Origin: Pterois miles
Lineage: Eukaryota; Chordata; Actinopteri; Perciformes; Scorpaenidae
Direction: 5' to 3'
Assembly (NCBI GenBank): GCA_947000775.1
Contig: CAMQGK010000514.1
Coordinates: 5,983,501 to 6,047,500 of the forward strand
DNA: 64,000 nt
Both the position numbers and the translations under genes were made by a program. Positions 38,101 through 49,115 of this stretch are shown piece by piece. Under the pieces are notes generated by a model. The model did not search any database and had not been told where the DNA came from. It saw nothing but the letters and a program-made list of their open reading frames with translations. Numbering within the stretch: the first letter of the stretch is position 1; every line of letters starts with the position of its first letter.

Positions 38101-40366
38101 CCCTGCTGACACTGAAACAGCTCTTCCTCTGTGCTGGTGCCAGCAATGCAATCTCACAAGAGCTGCAGTACACATGGCACCTGCTGGCCAGGTGGCCACC
38201 AGCCAGCTCTGCTGCTGCAGCACTCATGTAGATGTTGACATGTCGCAGCATGTGGAGTAATCTATACCATAGCTACTGCATACATATACTGTGAAACTGA
38301 TTGTTCTCAGGTTCAGACCTGCAGTGATGCATCATGCACACCCTACGTTCACCTAGCTCTCATTGTGGTGCTTGCGCCATCCAGTGATGTCAGAATACAT
38401 CAGTGGATGATGTGCTGTTTTCTGACAAAGAAGTCAACACGATTACCAGATTTCATGTTTATTTTTCTTCAAGAGAAGTTTTCAGTTTGACAGCTTGTCA
38501 ACATCTTCAGAACAAATCCACTGTGAATATCACAGCCTCTTTAAACATGCTGCACAGGAATCACAAGGCAAACTGTTAACACAACTGAGGTTTGTGGGTT
38601 TATTACAGAGTTTCTAACATCTCATGATTCTTTTGACTGTTCATGCATCAGCAGGACTATTATTAATTAATGAAAATAATTAAGGATCACATCAAATGAA
38701 CGTAAACAAAAAATCATTTTTGCTCTGTTCCTCAGGTTATTGGAACAGCTGCATTGATCATGTGCATCCTGGCCATAGTAGATCCACACAACAATCCGGT
38801 CCCTAGCGGTCTGGAGCCCTTCACTGTAGGCTTTGTGGTGTTGGTCATTGGCCTGTCAATGGGCTTCAACTCTGGTTATGCCGTCAACCCAGCCAGGGAC
38901 CTGGGACCGCGCATCTTCACTGCTATGGCAGGCTGGGGTAGAGAGGTTTTTACGTGAGTATGGCACTATTTTTGGACTGCTTTAAAACAGACATGACACT
39001 GCGCCCACTTAAAATGTTATCAGCTGATTGAATGGGTGTTATCAGTGGTTATCTGCATCATAGACATGGGTTAGAAGGGGCCTGCTACACCTACTAGTAG
39101 GTTTAGAAGTCAGTAATATTTACTCTCATGGTTGATCATAGATACAAATACAAAAACACAACGCCAACCTCCAGCAATCATAGTAATTATGAAGTAAGTT
39201 AAGGAGAAGTCAAGAGTGACCAGCCCATTGTCATTGCCAGGGCGTCAAATACTGAGGCTTTGTCACGGCCATCGGCGTTTGATACTGCCACACAAGGCAC
39301 CACTTAGTGCCGGTATGGCACATACTGGCAGTGCCATTAACTATGATGTAAACCCATCTGTGGCAGCAGTAAACGCCTTGAGAAAGTACGCCAAGAGTGA
39401 CGTAGTTTAAAGAGCGAAAAGACACACATGGATGGAAGTGGAGGTGAATGGTCCAACAAACACAAGGCTTTCATCCAGGAGTCCGCTGGTCGTGTCCCGT
39501 GTGTCACATTACAATCAGCTGTCTGTTCACAACATTTACTGTTATTTTCACTGCCGGTTTAACTAATGGCATGCATGAAAATTATGTAACAAATGTAGTT
39601 ATTTTAACCCAAAACACAATCTTTTCCTAACCAAGTAGTTTTTGTGCCTAAAAGCACAGTTTTGTCTTAATTCACAAGATTAAGTTTCACTTTCACTATG
39701 TGGGAGGTACAGTTTGGCTCATCTGAAGCATTAGAATGGTATGAATGATAACTACTGGTACTGTAGTAGCTGTAGTAAGCTATAAGTTACTGCCCAGTCA
39801 ATTGGGTGATAACATTTTAAATGGGTGCACATCACCAATGGGTGGTTTAGGAGTCTATTACTTGTGACTCTTTGGCAGTTTCTGGAGCCAGTAAATTCAA
39901 ATTTGCCCAAAGCAGAGAAAGTCTGGGTAGAACTGAGGAGGGACATGGCGAGCATCAACCACTGAGGCTGACCCTGATAGGCTGAAACACATGTCAATCA
40001 AACAAACATGACCAAAACACACTTGTCCTTATGAACATTTTATCACAGTGTCCACAAATAAATTCTGCTGTGTACTCATATTTTATTTAGTTAGATCAGC
40101 ATATTTTGCTTCAGTAGGTGATATGAATAAAAAATTTAAAATGACAACATGTATTCATTATTTTTCTCCATTTATTCTCATACAGAGCAAACACGTACTG
40201 GTTCTTCGTGCCCATCTGTGCACCCTTCTTGGGTGCAGTGGTGGGTGTGCTGATATACCAGCTAATGATTGGATACCATTTAGAAGGAGAAGTGCAAGAC
40301 AAGCAGAAGGAGGAGGAGGAGGAAAAGTTCAAACTTTCCAATATGACAGCCAACGAAGATGCATAA
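29062..40366 (+). CDS. aqp3: aqp3, aquaglyceroporin (six exons, frameshift in exon 4)
   Basis: Predicted aquaglyceroporin 3, a plasma-membrane channel for water, glycerol and other small neutral solutes. CDS exons: 29062-29169, 32801-32927, 35516-35653, 36909-37028, 38736-38953, 40186-40366. If the extra base in exon 4 is ignored, the protein is 296 residues, close to the 292 of mammalian AQP3. NPA box 1 falls at residues 83-85 (GGHLNPAV) and NPA box 2 at 215-217, followed by RD (NPARD), the Asp typical of glycerol-passing aquaporins. A GENATAGIFATYPS block carries the usual N-glycosylation site. The N-terminal LLRQALAECLGT stretch is the family signature. All introns begin GT and end AG. As written, exon 4 has one base too many and translation stops at about residue 131 (TAG at 36926-36928). 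Teleosts have aqp3a and aqp3b; I cannot decide between them by eye. Identity is near certain; coding integrity is in doubt. Confidence 0.95.
30612..31015 (+). repeat. 'cctaaacctaac' repeat family, aqp3 intron 1
   Basis: Blocks 'aggaagtataaagagcaaca', 'ggactttcacccaggagac' and 'ttttcctaaacctaactcag'. Similar over its length to 53825-54505. Confidence 0.7.
32196..32718 (+). repeat. hAT-like non-autonomous element, 3'-truncated, in aqp3 intron 1
   Basis: Begins with an intact terminus TAGGGCTGTCAA and follows the family to gagcgttatttagcctctt, where similarity stops about 80 bp before aqp3 exon 2. The second terminus is missing. Confidence 0.85.
32801..32927 (+). CDS. aqp3: aqp3 exon 2
   Basis: Encodes residues 37-78 plus one base of codon 79: MFGCGAVAQLVLS followed by the helix-2 block FAFGFAVTLGILVSGQIS. 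The acceptor is preceded by a pyrimidine tract (ctcctctatccag); the donor is GTGAGG, phase 1. The reading frame is intact. Confidence 0.95.
33193..33451 (+). repeat. 'cctaaacctaac' repeat family, aqp3 intron 2
   Basis: From gatgtagtttgaagagcga through ctcatccaagaccg to gtgttgggatgaaaat; same order of blocks as the 7768 copy. Confidence 0.65.
34806..35493. mobile_element. long-terminal-inverted-repeat element (MITE) next to aqp3 exon 3
   Basis: Arms of about 110 bp: left from 34806 ('cttcattttacaggtct', 'aacctatttgaaat', 'ccaatatttacctcaa'), right to 35493 with the same blocks reversed ('ttgaggtaaatattgg', 'atttcaaataggtt', 'agacctgtaaaatgaag'). The interior is AT-rich and non-coding. The right arm ends 22 bp before exon 3. 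Confidence 0.8.
35516..35653 (+). CDS. aqp3: aqp3 exon 3 (first NPA box)
   Basis: Encodes residues 79-124 plus one base. It contains GGHLNPAVTLSLCLLGREPW and then QTLGAFLGAATVFGMYY, i.e. the first half-helix with NPA and helix 3. The acceptor tract is ttcttctttctcatcttcag; the donor is GTAGGT, phase 1. A transposon-like terminal inverted repeat ends at about 35493, 22 bp before the exon, so the splice branch site probably lies in element-derived sequence. A second GT (35658-35659) lies four bases beyond the normal donor. Confidence 0.95.
36441..36517 (-). repeat. fragment of the 18614-type MITE in aqp3 intron 3
   Basis: 'actagatgccgccgaatcct' then 'acacactgtccccttaa': the terminal part of the family in minus orientation. 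Confidence 0.65.
36705..36780 (+). repeat. fragment of the 18614-type MITE, 130 bp before aqp3 exon 4
   Basis: 'ggtgcgtaggatttagcgat' and 'gagtacccctccgctcactc' match the terminal part of the family in plus orientation, opposite to the 36441 fragment. Confidence 0.65.
36909..37028 (+). CDS. aqp3: aqp3 exon 4, with one-base frameshift
   Basis: The exon enters in phase 1 and must leave in phase 0, so its length must be 2 modulo 3. It is 120 nt, one too many. Read from exon 3 it gives D-A-L-W-A-L and then TAG at 36926-36928. From about 36930 the family sequence continues one frame over (HGELIVVGENATAG..., ...NGFFDQ) and joins exon 5 correctly. The extra base is most easily placed in the C run of GGGCCC (36918-36923). 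The cause may be a real null allele, a pseudogene, or a homopolymer error in the assembly. Acceptor cccgccag; donor GTAACA. Confidence 0.9.
37029..38735 (+). other. aqp3 intron 4 (1.7 kb)
   Basis: GT...AG intron, phase 0. No repeat or coding feature that I can name. Confidence 0.85.
38736..38953 (+). CDS. aqp3: aqp3 exon 5 (second NPA box)
   Basis: Encodes residues 165-236 plus two bases (intact-frame numbering): VIGTAALIMCILAIVDPHNN, the helix-5 block VGFVVLVIGLSMGFNSGYAV, and NPARDLGPRIFTAMAGWG. The NPA is at 215-217 followed by Arg-Asp, the selectivity-filter Arg and the glyceroporin Asp. The 218-nt length fits the required phases. Donor GTGAGT, phase 2. Confidence 0.95.
38954..40185 (+). 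other. aqp3 intron 5 (1.2 kb)
   Basis: GT...AG intron, phase 2. Its middle is occupied by a copy of the 'cctaaacctaac' repeat family at about 39205-39715. Confidence 0.85.
39205..39715 (+). repeat. 'cctaaacctaac' repeat family, aqp3 intron 5
   Basis: Carries a longer 5' part than most copies: 'gaggctttgtcacggccatc', 'gtagtttaaagagcgaaaag', 'ggctttcatccaggagtcc', 'acattacaatcagctgtctg'. Confidence 0.75.
40186..40366 (+). CDS. aqp3: aqp3 exon 6 (C-terminus and stop)
   Basis: Encodes the last membrane helix (YWFFVPICAPFLGAVVGVLIYQLMIG), then a charged cytoplasmic tail with a run of glutamates (KQKEEEEEKFKLSN) ending in TAA at 40364-40366. Acceptor ttctcatacag; frame intact. Confidence 0.94.
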
Positions 40367-41290
40367 GCACCGCTGAATTTTTCTTTTTTTTACATTATGT
40401 TGCAGTAGCTGACATTCTTGCCTAACAATTATATAGTTTGCTGTACCAGAAACTCTTTTTATTGTCGCCTGCTTCTTTAACTAACTTCAGCTTTTCAGCC
40501 ATCGGTCAATAATCATGAATACATGTTCTCTTAATACATCTCATCATAGATGGAAACAGTTTCTCAGGAAATTATTGCACATGCTTTCAGAATTAATTTC
40601 CACTCAACTCCAGTCAGCTCTTCTATTTCTGCTCGGAGCACATAACTGTGTCCTTCATGCTGCAAATATATCAACTCACAGATAAAAAGCAAAACAAGAG
40701 ACAGTTTGGTTTTAAGAGGTATTTCAAAGGTGTTTTGTTCATTTCTGTGGTGGAAGAAACCTTCAAATCACCATCACCAACAATCACACATTTCTACTAC
40801 AGTTTATTTCGTTTGTAAGAGCTGTGTAGAGCTACTCCAGGGCTCCCGAGCTATAGATGGACACCCAAAAACAGACATATCTCATGAATCAATAATTTTG
40901 TGTCAGATTTTTGAAACTGTTCTAACTTGTCCTCACCACCACTTGAACATCATGTTGCAAGTATTTCCTGATGTTTGCTTTATTAAAAAAAATCATATAT
41001 GCAAAAGTGTGATCCTGTCTATTACTCTGACTTGCAACGAGCTTAAGTATTCACTTGTGCATTTTTTCTATATTTACATATACAGCAAGCCAAATACAAA
41101 GGTACAATATGTGCAGAAAAATACACTCATTGTCAGGGTATAATGATTTACTGCAGGCTATGCTACTCATATGTATTCTTTAATATGTCATGAAACAAAC
41201 TGAATATGTGCAACAAGTGCAGTGAACAACGTTAAAACCCACAAATTAGCATTCTCTAATTATTCGGTCAGAAATAAAGTAATAAGCTGA
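40367..41290 (+). other. likely aqp3 3' UTR with candidate poly(A) signal
   Basis: About 0.9 kb of AT-rich sequence follows the stop codon. An ATTAAA occurs near 40982 and a canonical AATAAA at about 41273-41278. Which of these is used cannot be told from sequence. No other gene starts here. Confidence 0.45.
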
Positions 41291-41884
41291 TATGCTTTGA
41301 AGGTATTCCTACACTTTAAAGGGACAGTTGCACATTTTTCCTTTAACAGCAATGGACATCATTAAAGTTTATATTGTATATGACATTTATGTAAAAATCA
41401 TAAGATTCCTTTAACAAAACCAAGCTACGAATGCAAAAAAATATACTATTAAACTAATACTATATAAAATTGAAGCTATATATTTTGTTGCTTAGATTTT
41501 GGATTGCCAAGAGTAGATTAAACCAGACGTTTGTCCAGATCCACATGGGCAACTGAAGGCTCCAGGCGCGTAGCTACAGGCATGGCTGCTTGCCTACAAC
41601 GTGGTGCGCCTGAGGAGCGGGAATGCGTACGTAACCAGGCGATCAAATGTTATTAACGGAAACAAAATGGATTCAAGCAGATGAATTACAGTAAGTTTGA
41701 ATTATATAGTTCCTTGTAATTAAATACCAATAATATCAACCTTTCATGTGCGCCACATCCATGGACATCAAAACAGGAAGGAAACAGTAAAGCAGTAAAG
41801 CCCGCCTCTTGCTGGATTTGATTGGCTGCCTGGGCCAAGCGCGACATTTGGCTCGTCAGAGATGAACTGCAACAACATGGCTGT

Positions 41885-42080
41885 AGTGGCCAACAGTGGT
41901 ACTGCAACTTCCATCAAATGATGCCATTGGTTCCAAAGAGATTTTTTTCTTATAGAGTTACATTAAGAAAGAGACGGCTGTGACTCAGCGGATCATTTAT
42001 TTATTTATTTACTTACTTACTTTAGGTAGGCTGCCTCCAATGCTGTATCCAGTTCTCTTTATACATCCATGACTGAACCT
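41885..42080 (+). repeat. interspersed repeat E, short copy
   Basis: 'atgatgccattggttccaaa' parallels the 'gtgataccattgggcccaaa' of copy 1, and 'tctctttatacatccatga' parallels its end. The middle is replaced by a 'tatttatttatttactta' stretch. Confidence 0.55.
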
Positions 42081-42401
42081 CTCCTGGAAAGTAAATGAAA
42101 TCAGGCGGCAGCAGCAGTGGGCGGTGACAAAAAGCTGCAATCAAGTTTGACAGTTTCCAGCCATTTCCAGCAGTCTTAACCACCACGTAAAGAACATTAT
42201 AATGAGCACTCATTTTAGTAAGTACTATATAAGTAACCTTCATTATAATAATACTAATAATTATTATTATTATCAACCATGTGTGCTTGTTAACAGGTAA
42301 AACCATCATTGCACAACATGAGACTAATATCCTAATATCGGGCGACAGCCAGGCATTTCCCATAATGCTCTGGGTTTTCACAGTCGGTGGACTTGCAACT
42401 C

Positions 42402-42809
42402 GGGCTGCATGGTGGTGCAGTGATTAGCGCTGTCACCTCACAGCAAGAGGGTCATAGGTTCAAATCCATCTTGGGGCTCTTCTGTGTGGAGTTTGCATGT
42501 TCTCCCCGTGTTAGCATTGGTTTTCCCTGGGTACTCCGGCTTCCTCCCACCATCCAAAGACATGCTGTTTAGGTTAATTGATTACTCTAAATTGCCGTAG
42601 GTGTGGATGTGCGCGTGAATGGTTGTCTGTCTATATGTTGTCTGTCTCTATGTGCCCTGCGATGGACTGGCGACCTGTCCAGGGTCTACCCTGCCTTCGC
42701 CCTATGCCAGCTGGGATCGGCTCCAGCCCCCCCGCGACCCCTAACGGGATAAGCGGTTGACAATGGATGGATGGATGGATGATGACTCTAAATTGTCCGT
42801 AAGTGTGGA
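42402..42809 (+). repeat. complete tRNA-headed SINE with 8-bp target duplication
   Basis: Box A-like tggtgcagtgattagcg and box B-like ggttcaaatcc near the 5' end point to a tRNA-derived head. The body has the 'gcatgttctccccgtg' and 'gactggcgacctgtccaggg' segments found in the other copies. It ends in (ATGG)n, then a short second piece of its own middle. It is flanked by TGCAACTC at 42394-42401 and 42810-42817. Confidence 0.85.
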
Positions 42810-42817
42810 TGCAACTC

Positions 42818-44937
42818 TCAAAACTGCAGCCTCCTCAATCTTATGAGGTTATCATTGCCCACATGCACATGACGTCAAGTCGGGATCAAGTTGGACTCAA
42901 ATCTAACCAGCATGCATTGCACGGTGATCGACGGTTATCGATTCGGCGCAGGCCTGGCTCATCTTGAGAGAGCCTAATGACCAGCAGTGCGACCCTACGC
43001 CTTGCATGGAAAAGTTGAGACTATTAAAACTTTAACGGTCATAGGAGGAATACGCCAGGCGCGCCGTTCCACGGGAAAACAATGGTTTTGCTGGCAGTGT
43101 GTTTCTGGCTGATGGGGCCATATGTGTAGAAAATTTGAAAACCTCCAACTCTGGTGCCCTTTCGTTGTAGCATCAGAAGGGACAGCGAGGCTTCTTCAGA
43201 GACACTGACAATTCAGGTCTAAAACGCACAGACTGCTCTCATTTTCTCCACAACAGTTAACTAAAAGCTATGGTAAAAAAAACTTTGATTTGGAGCTTCC
43301 AATAGCTTTGGAACAGCATTGACTCTTCCAGACTCTTGTTTCCCAGCATGCCCCAGGTTACATCCCCTCTCCTGCAACCACACAGCTGGCTATTTATGGG
43401 CCTAATGGAAGATTTGTTTCAGCTGGTTCCTGGCTCAGGATGAGTCATCATAACAGATGGTTTAAAATCGACATAATATTGTCAGCACTTATTTATTTGT
43501 AACTTATGAAAGATGGTACCATAAGTGACAATATTTCCAGAAAAAAAAAAGAAAAGGAATGGCATATTTTCAGGTGAAAAACTTTCTTTTATTGGTGTGC
43601 TTGGTGAGCAGAAGCTTACCTTTGAGACTCACTGGCATGCAAATAGTGACATTTTACTACATTACAAATGCCCTCCAAACTGTTAATATGCCCCTTTAGG
43701 TTTATAGTGCCTCAGGTGGTTATCACTGTTAGAAATTCGATCCTGGTTTGAAAGGGCACCAAGGGCAAGAAAGGTCAGGGTTATTTGCTCAAAATAACAC
43801 TCCCACAGCCATTACAGGACAAAGCACACACATGGCCAGACATGCACAGTAGAAGTTCATATCTTCAGCAGACGTCCATCAATGCTCAATTACCATCGGA
43901 GAAGCAAACGCATATTCTGCATCAAAATATCAGTAATGACATTTTTGGAGTCTGGAAAAGAATATCAATACGTCAGATCTTACAAAGGCTTTAACTTCAG
44001 AGACGGTTGTTTGACATTTTGGAGTTCCTCTTTGGCATGACCTTTGCAGCAGTTCACCAGACATATCTATTGTCAATCTCAGCATTTGCCTCTGAAATTC
44101 TAATTCACCTTCCTGTTGCCTTGCAGAACAGAAGCAGAGTAAGCGGCACCATTGGGCGTTTGTTTTTATAGAAGTGATTTCACTGTGCAATAAAAGTGAG
44201 GTTAAACCATCTTTTCAGTGACAAAAGTTCCATTACAAATATGACAAGGTCTGTTGATTTTTTTTTAAAAAAGCATAACTACAGAGAAAATCCAAATTCT
44301 CTCTTCATTTCCTATGCATTGGAGTCAGTCGTATGGATGCTGGGGCAGAAACATGGCAGAAATGAAAAATGTTATCTATGACCAGAAAATAATATCAGCA
44401 ACATGAACTGCAGGAGTAATAAGAGCCCCCTCCATGGTTGACACATTTGTTTGATGCCTACTTCAGATCATTGGCACCGTATACATGACACAGTATTAAA
44501 GATCAAAACATGTGCACACATGGATAGCAGGTTGTCATTTAACATTAAACATGCAGAATATATTCAGCCAAACCTTTATGTCATGTCACAGAGCACATGG
44601 CATTTCAATGTGGGTAAGTCAGCATGAAAGCTTGAGCCACAGCTCCACTGTGTGGTGAAGTTATGAAGCTTCAGCACTTTAACCACAGTAGTATTGTCAG
44701 GAAGTCACACAATAAAAGCTCTGGGACATTAAGAGAGCTGAAGTACCTTAAAGAGCAACATTTACTATATTTGTTTCAACCAGTTCAGTGCAAATGTTCA
44801 GTAAAACTAAACTGATTTAATCATGGTTTTCCCAGTGTGTGGACCCAATTCTAATAATCAAAAAGCTGAATTCATGTTTGTGTTAATGTTCAACACTGAC
44901 ATGGGTAATAACTTGTGAAATGTTTTTTTTTTCTTTA
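42818..44937. other. gene-free stretch, repeat-like at its left end
   Basis: The sequence around 42818-43080 (the host of the SINE insertion, with 'agcatgcattgcacggtgat') looks repeat-derived, but I cannot define its ends. The rest shows nothing. Confidence 0.5.
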
Positions 44938-45510
44938 GGGCAGTCAGTCAATTAAGGTATTAATTAATCACATGATTGTCCATAGTTAATTGCAATTAAT
45001 CCCACATTTTTTTATCTGTTCAAAATGTACCTTAAAAAAAAAAATATGAAAAAAAATATGCTCAAATCATAACAAACTGCAGCCCAACAGGCAACAGCTG
45101 TCAGTGTGTCAGTGTGCTGACTTGACTATGACTTGATCCAACCTGACTGTGATTATCATAAAGTGGGCGTGTCTGTAAAGGGGAGACTGGTGGGTACCCA
45201 GAGAACCCATTTACACTCACATATCTTGAGGTTAGAAGTTAAAGGACCCCTTTTTAAATGGCCATGACAGTTCTTTCTCACCGAAATTTAGCATAATATT
45301 GAAGAGTTACGTAGCCTCCTTTTCGACAAGCTACTATGACATGGTTGGTACCAATGGATTCATCAGGTTTTCTACTTTCATATGATGATAAAACTGATAA
45401 AACCGCTACAACCTAAAAGTCTCAAGTTGCATTAATGCATTAAAGAAATTAGTGGCATTAAAAACAATTTGTATTAACGCGTAATTATCGTGTTAAGTTT
45501 GACAGCCCTC
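44938..45510 (+). repeat. hAT-like non-autonomous element, copy
   Basis: From agggcagtcagtcaatt to gtttgacagccctc; contains tgacttgactatgacttgat and taaagtgggcgtgtctgtaa. Confidence 0.83.
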
Positions 45511-45979
45511 GTTTTTTTTAGCCGAACACACATCTGTTAACTGTTATTTCCTTTGGAATAAAACATATTACAATCTTGGAAAACATAATATTCCAGAAAC
45601 TGCATATACAGACTAAATGGCAGTATTGTAAAGAACTAAAAAGAAAGGCACATTGTCTTCATATCCTCATTTTTTCATATGACTTTCTGTTCCCTGATGC
45701 AATACTGTCTCCACTGTCTCACTGTGCAACAGGGCTATTATGTTGCACAGAGGGCGACACAATGCGTATTTTCATTCTGCTACAGTGAGGGCCTGTAATG
45801 GGATACCGCACCGCTAAACACACTGCATGCACCATGAAACCTGTGCTGCATGTACTCTGGGTGATTACCTTGATTATCACTGGCTGTGTGGTTTTCTGTT
45901 TGTGTCACACTAACTCTGATGAGATGGCTGACTGATGATTAAGATTTTAAGAGTTTAATTTGTTACACCCTTTTTTGTT

Positions 45980-45980
<1 letters not shown>

Positions 45981-46010
<30 letters not shown>
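45981..46010. repeat. poly(T) tract
   Basis: Thirty T in a row after a shorter T run. Confidence 0.95.
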
Positions 46011-46012
<2 letters not shown>

Positions 46013-46600
46013 CTCAGTGACAGTAAATGTAGTCGAGGTCACACATTGTTCCAGGAATAGTCTTAATAGCGCATTAACCCCAGCCAGATACATTACAGGA
46101 CTGAAGTATGTGATCCACATTCCCGCAATGGTTTCACACTAGTCCACTGATCTTCAGGAAGCGCTAATGTTCCAAGAAACGCAGCAACGCACCAACAAAC
46201 ACAGGCAAGAGGAAGACTGCTAGCAAGTTAGCATAGGTGAAAATAATGGTTACCAGGCTTCCAAGTCTTTAGAAAAATGTGTTGTGCAACTGAAAAATAG
46301 TCAGAGAGCAAGGATACATTTTGGGGAGTAACACTGACACCCCAGTGCACCTTTAAATTTAATCACATATGATGTGTTTGTTTCAAAATAAATCCACATG
46401 TATGGAGGGAAATCAGTCTCAATACCGGTGACAAATGTGTGTCTTGCGATCCACAAATAAAAGCAAGATTTACAAGTATGTGACAATTTGTCAAAGAAAT
46501 ATCATCAGTTTGAACAAATAAATACAACCCAATCTGAATAAATATCAGTGTTTATATTATATAACTTCATTTAAAAACAATACACAACACATTTTTTGTT

Positions 46601-46988
46601 ATAGCGAGCTCAGTTTTAAAGCTAGAATGAAGATACTGGCAACATATGAAACTAGAAGACCTAAGAAATTGGTATGCCATTGGTACCAACTACAGTAAAT
46701 CATACTAGCTTGTCGCAAAGGAGGATAAATCTAAACTTATGCTAAATTTTGGCGAGGAAAAACTGGCACAGCCATTCTCAAAGTGACCTCTGACCTGAAG
46801 ATATATAAAGTCATAGTCAAGTCAGCACACTGACAGCTGTTGTTGCCTGTTGCCATTGCTGCAGTTTGCCATGTGATGATTTGAACATATTCATTATGCT
46901 AAATACAGTACCTGTGAAATTGCACTTAACTATGGATAATCATGTGATTAATCACAATTAAATATTTTAATCAACTGACAGCCCTAAT
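46601..46988 (-). repeat. hAT-like non-autonomous element, minus strand
   Basis: Reverse orientation: agcgagctcagttttaaagc through ttttaatcaactgacagccc, with a central deletion compared with the 5860 copy. Confidence 0.83.
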
Positions 46989-48217
46989 TATTAGTTTAAT
47001 CAACTCATGGGCTGGTTTCTATTTCTATTTGTTTGTAAAATTGTTTTGCATTTGTTTGAATTGGTTGGTATTTGTTTGTCATCATCATCCTCATCATGCA
47101 CATTTGTGAATTTTGTCCACCATTTTGGCTATTGAAATTAATTTGTCTCGGCTGTTATAAGGAAGCACCAGTGCCAACACACTATCACAACACCTTTTGT
47201 TAACATCAGCCGCTCAGTCTTTGTTTTCATAAACCATTGAAGCAGAATGTCAGCACTGCTTTTTTTGACTTCACTGTTTCACTGTTTGACAAATGCCAAT
47301 TTCAACAGAACATACCAGACCCCATTGTGTTATTCCTGTACATTCTATGGTACACTGTTTTTCATCTGATAACAGTCAGGGGTGATTGAAGGCTATTTTA
47401 AATGACGTGGCATGGAGTGTGAGGACCAAGAACCAGTCGGAGGGCCCATGGGAAATCAGAAAATTCTATCAGATATGAGAATTGGCTTATGGGAAAAATT
47501 GGGCATGATTTTCAAGCTCTTGTGCCCTGATACAGGTGGTACTACCAGCCCTTTAGACACACCCCTGCTGAGTGTGACTCCTTCGTGGCCTTTCTATGCG
47601 CCACCCAATCATGCATGCCTGCATTTCAAAATTGCAGCTATGCATTGTGATAGATGTCATCTTCATTAAATAGCAAAGTGATGAAGACACAATGAAAACC
47701 AGATAAGCACTTCTTAAGATGACACCCAGTTCACGCCTAAGACAACTATGTCTGATAGGAGATAATGTGACAGTTCACATTACTTTCTTACCCACAGAAT
47801 GACAAATGAAATGCAGTTGAACTTGAATCTTAAAAAAAAACAAGACCTTATTTGCTTCAAACAAATCTGAGCCGACAGAGTTGCGCAGTTGTCACGATGG
47901 TTTCTTTGTTATGATAAAATGAATAACACTGTTTCTTATATGTTATTATATTCGCAGGTATCGGTGACAGCAAAGAAGCATAAGTTAAGTAAACCTTATG
48001 TTGAAGCTTTGTCAAACAAAGGAAACTGTAGTTTGCTGAATTGTGTTCAGTTTACTTAAGTTGTTAATTCGTTCATAAGTAAAACAGTCACAATATTGAT
48101 CATGTGAGAGTAGGCTGCTGGGAAATGTGTTACAGCTGATGATACAGATATTCTTTCTGGTGTAAAATCAGTTCACTAAGCCAAAACACTGAACAACATA
48201 TTGGTTAAAACTGCGCA

Positions 48218-48544
48218 AAAGGAACAGTTTGTAGTATTTGTCAGTATCTAGCTGAGAGGTCAGATACTGTGAGGTAATTTCTCCCTTGTGCCAAGCGTCT
48301 AGGAGAGCTACGTGGCCGATTCAGTAATGCAAATGACCCTCCCCAGAGCCAGTTGTTGTGTATGTGCATGGGAAGTGAGTGGCAAAGCAAGAGAGAGAGA
48401 GCGGCAGTGGCAGGTCAAAGTCAAGCAGGTAAAGTTAAGAGTTTGGTTTGTCCGTTCTGGGCTACTGTAGAAACACTGTGGACTCAGTGACGATGACCTA
48501 GAAATAAATGGCTTGTTCTAAGTTAACAAAAACACCATTATCCA
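48218..48544 (+). mobile_element. MITE of the 18614 family, interrupted by a SINE
   Basis: 'aaaggaacagtttgtagtat', 'ccgttctgggctactgtag', 'aaatggcttgttctaagtta'; the distal terminus is missing where the minus-strand SINE starts. Confidence 0.7.
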
Positions 48545-48800
48545 TTATATGCAACTTCTTATCCCATTCGGGGTCGTGGGGGAGCTGGAGCCGATCCCAG
48601 CTGACACTGGATGAAGGCGGGGTTCACCCTGGACAGGTCGCCTGACTATCACAGGGCTGACGCACACACAACCATCCACACTCACACCTATGGACAATAT
48701 AGAGTCCTCAATTAATCTAACTGGTGTGTCTTTGGACTGTGGGAGGAAACCAGAGAACCCGGAGAAAACCCACACTAACAATGGGAGAACATGCAAATCC
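48545..48800 (-). repeat. SINE copy, minus strand, 5'-truncated
   Basis: Reverse complement of the same SINE: ttatcccattcggggtcg (tail side) through gggagaacatgcaaatcc. It lacks the tRNA-like head. It sits directly after a MITE copy (48218-48544), whose sequence it seems to interrupt. Confidence 0.8.
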
Positions 48801-48825
48801 TAACGAAAACGCTGTTCTTATTTCT

Positions 48826-49115
48826 TATTTAGGATTTAGGAGACCGCTGTTTGTGTCCCATATGTTCAGTTTCACTTTCATATTACAATCAGCTGTTTGT
48901 TCACAACGTTCAGTGTCATTTTCACGGTACAAACATAGTTTTAAGACCAACCATGTGGTTCTTTCCTAAACCTAACTATAGGGGTTTTGTTGCTTAATCC
49001 TAAAGTTACACCAATGATAACTACTGTACAGTACAGTGGTTTTGATGCCCAAAATAAAGTGAGTCCAATGGGAGTGACAAAGCGGCAGTATGTCTTGAGT
49101 TGGACTTTCTCCCTG
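48826..49115 (+). repeat. 'cctaaacctaac' repeat family, 3' part
   Basis: 'aggagaccgctgtttgtgtc', 'atattacaatcagctgtttg', 'tttcctaaacctaactatag', 'agcggcagtatgtcttgag'. Directly follows the SINE copy. Confidence 0.75.

Larger units (their letters stand above)
45511..48217. other. gene-free stretch
   Basis: Poly(T) tract and the minus-strand hAT-like copy. An 85-codon open frame at 47412-47669 resembles no family. Confidence 0.5.

Noticed and set aside
42402..42480. Possible tRNA gene from box A/B-like sequences
   Set aside because: The boxes belong to a SINE head followed by the SINE body and tail; no full cloverleaf.
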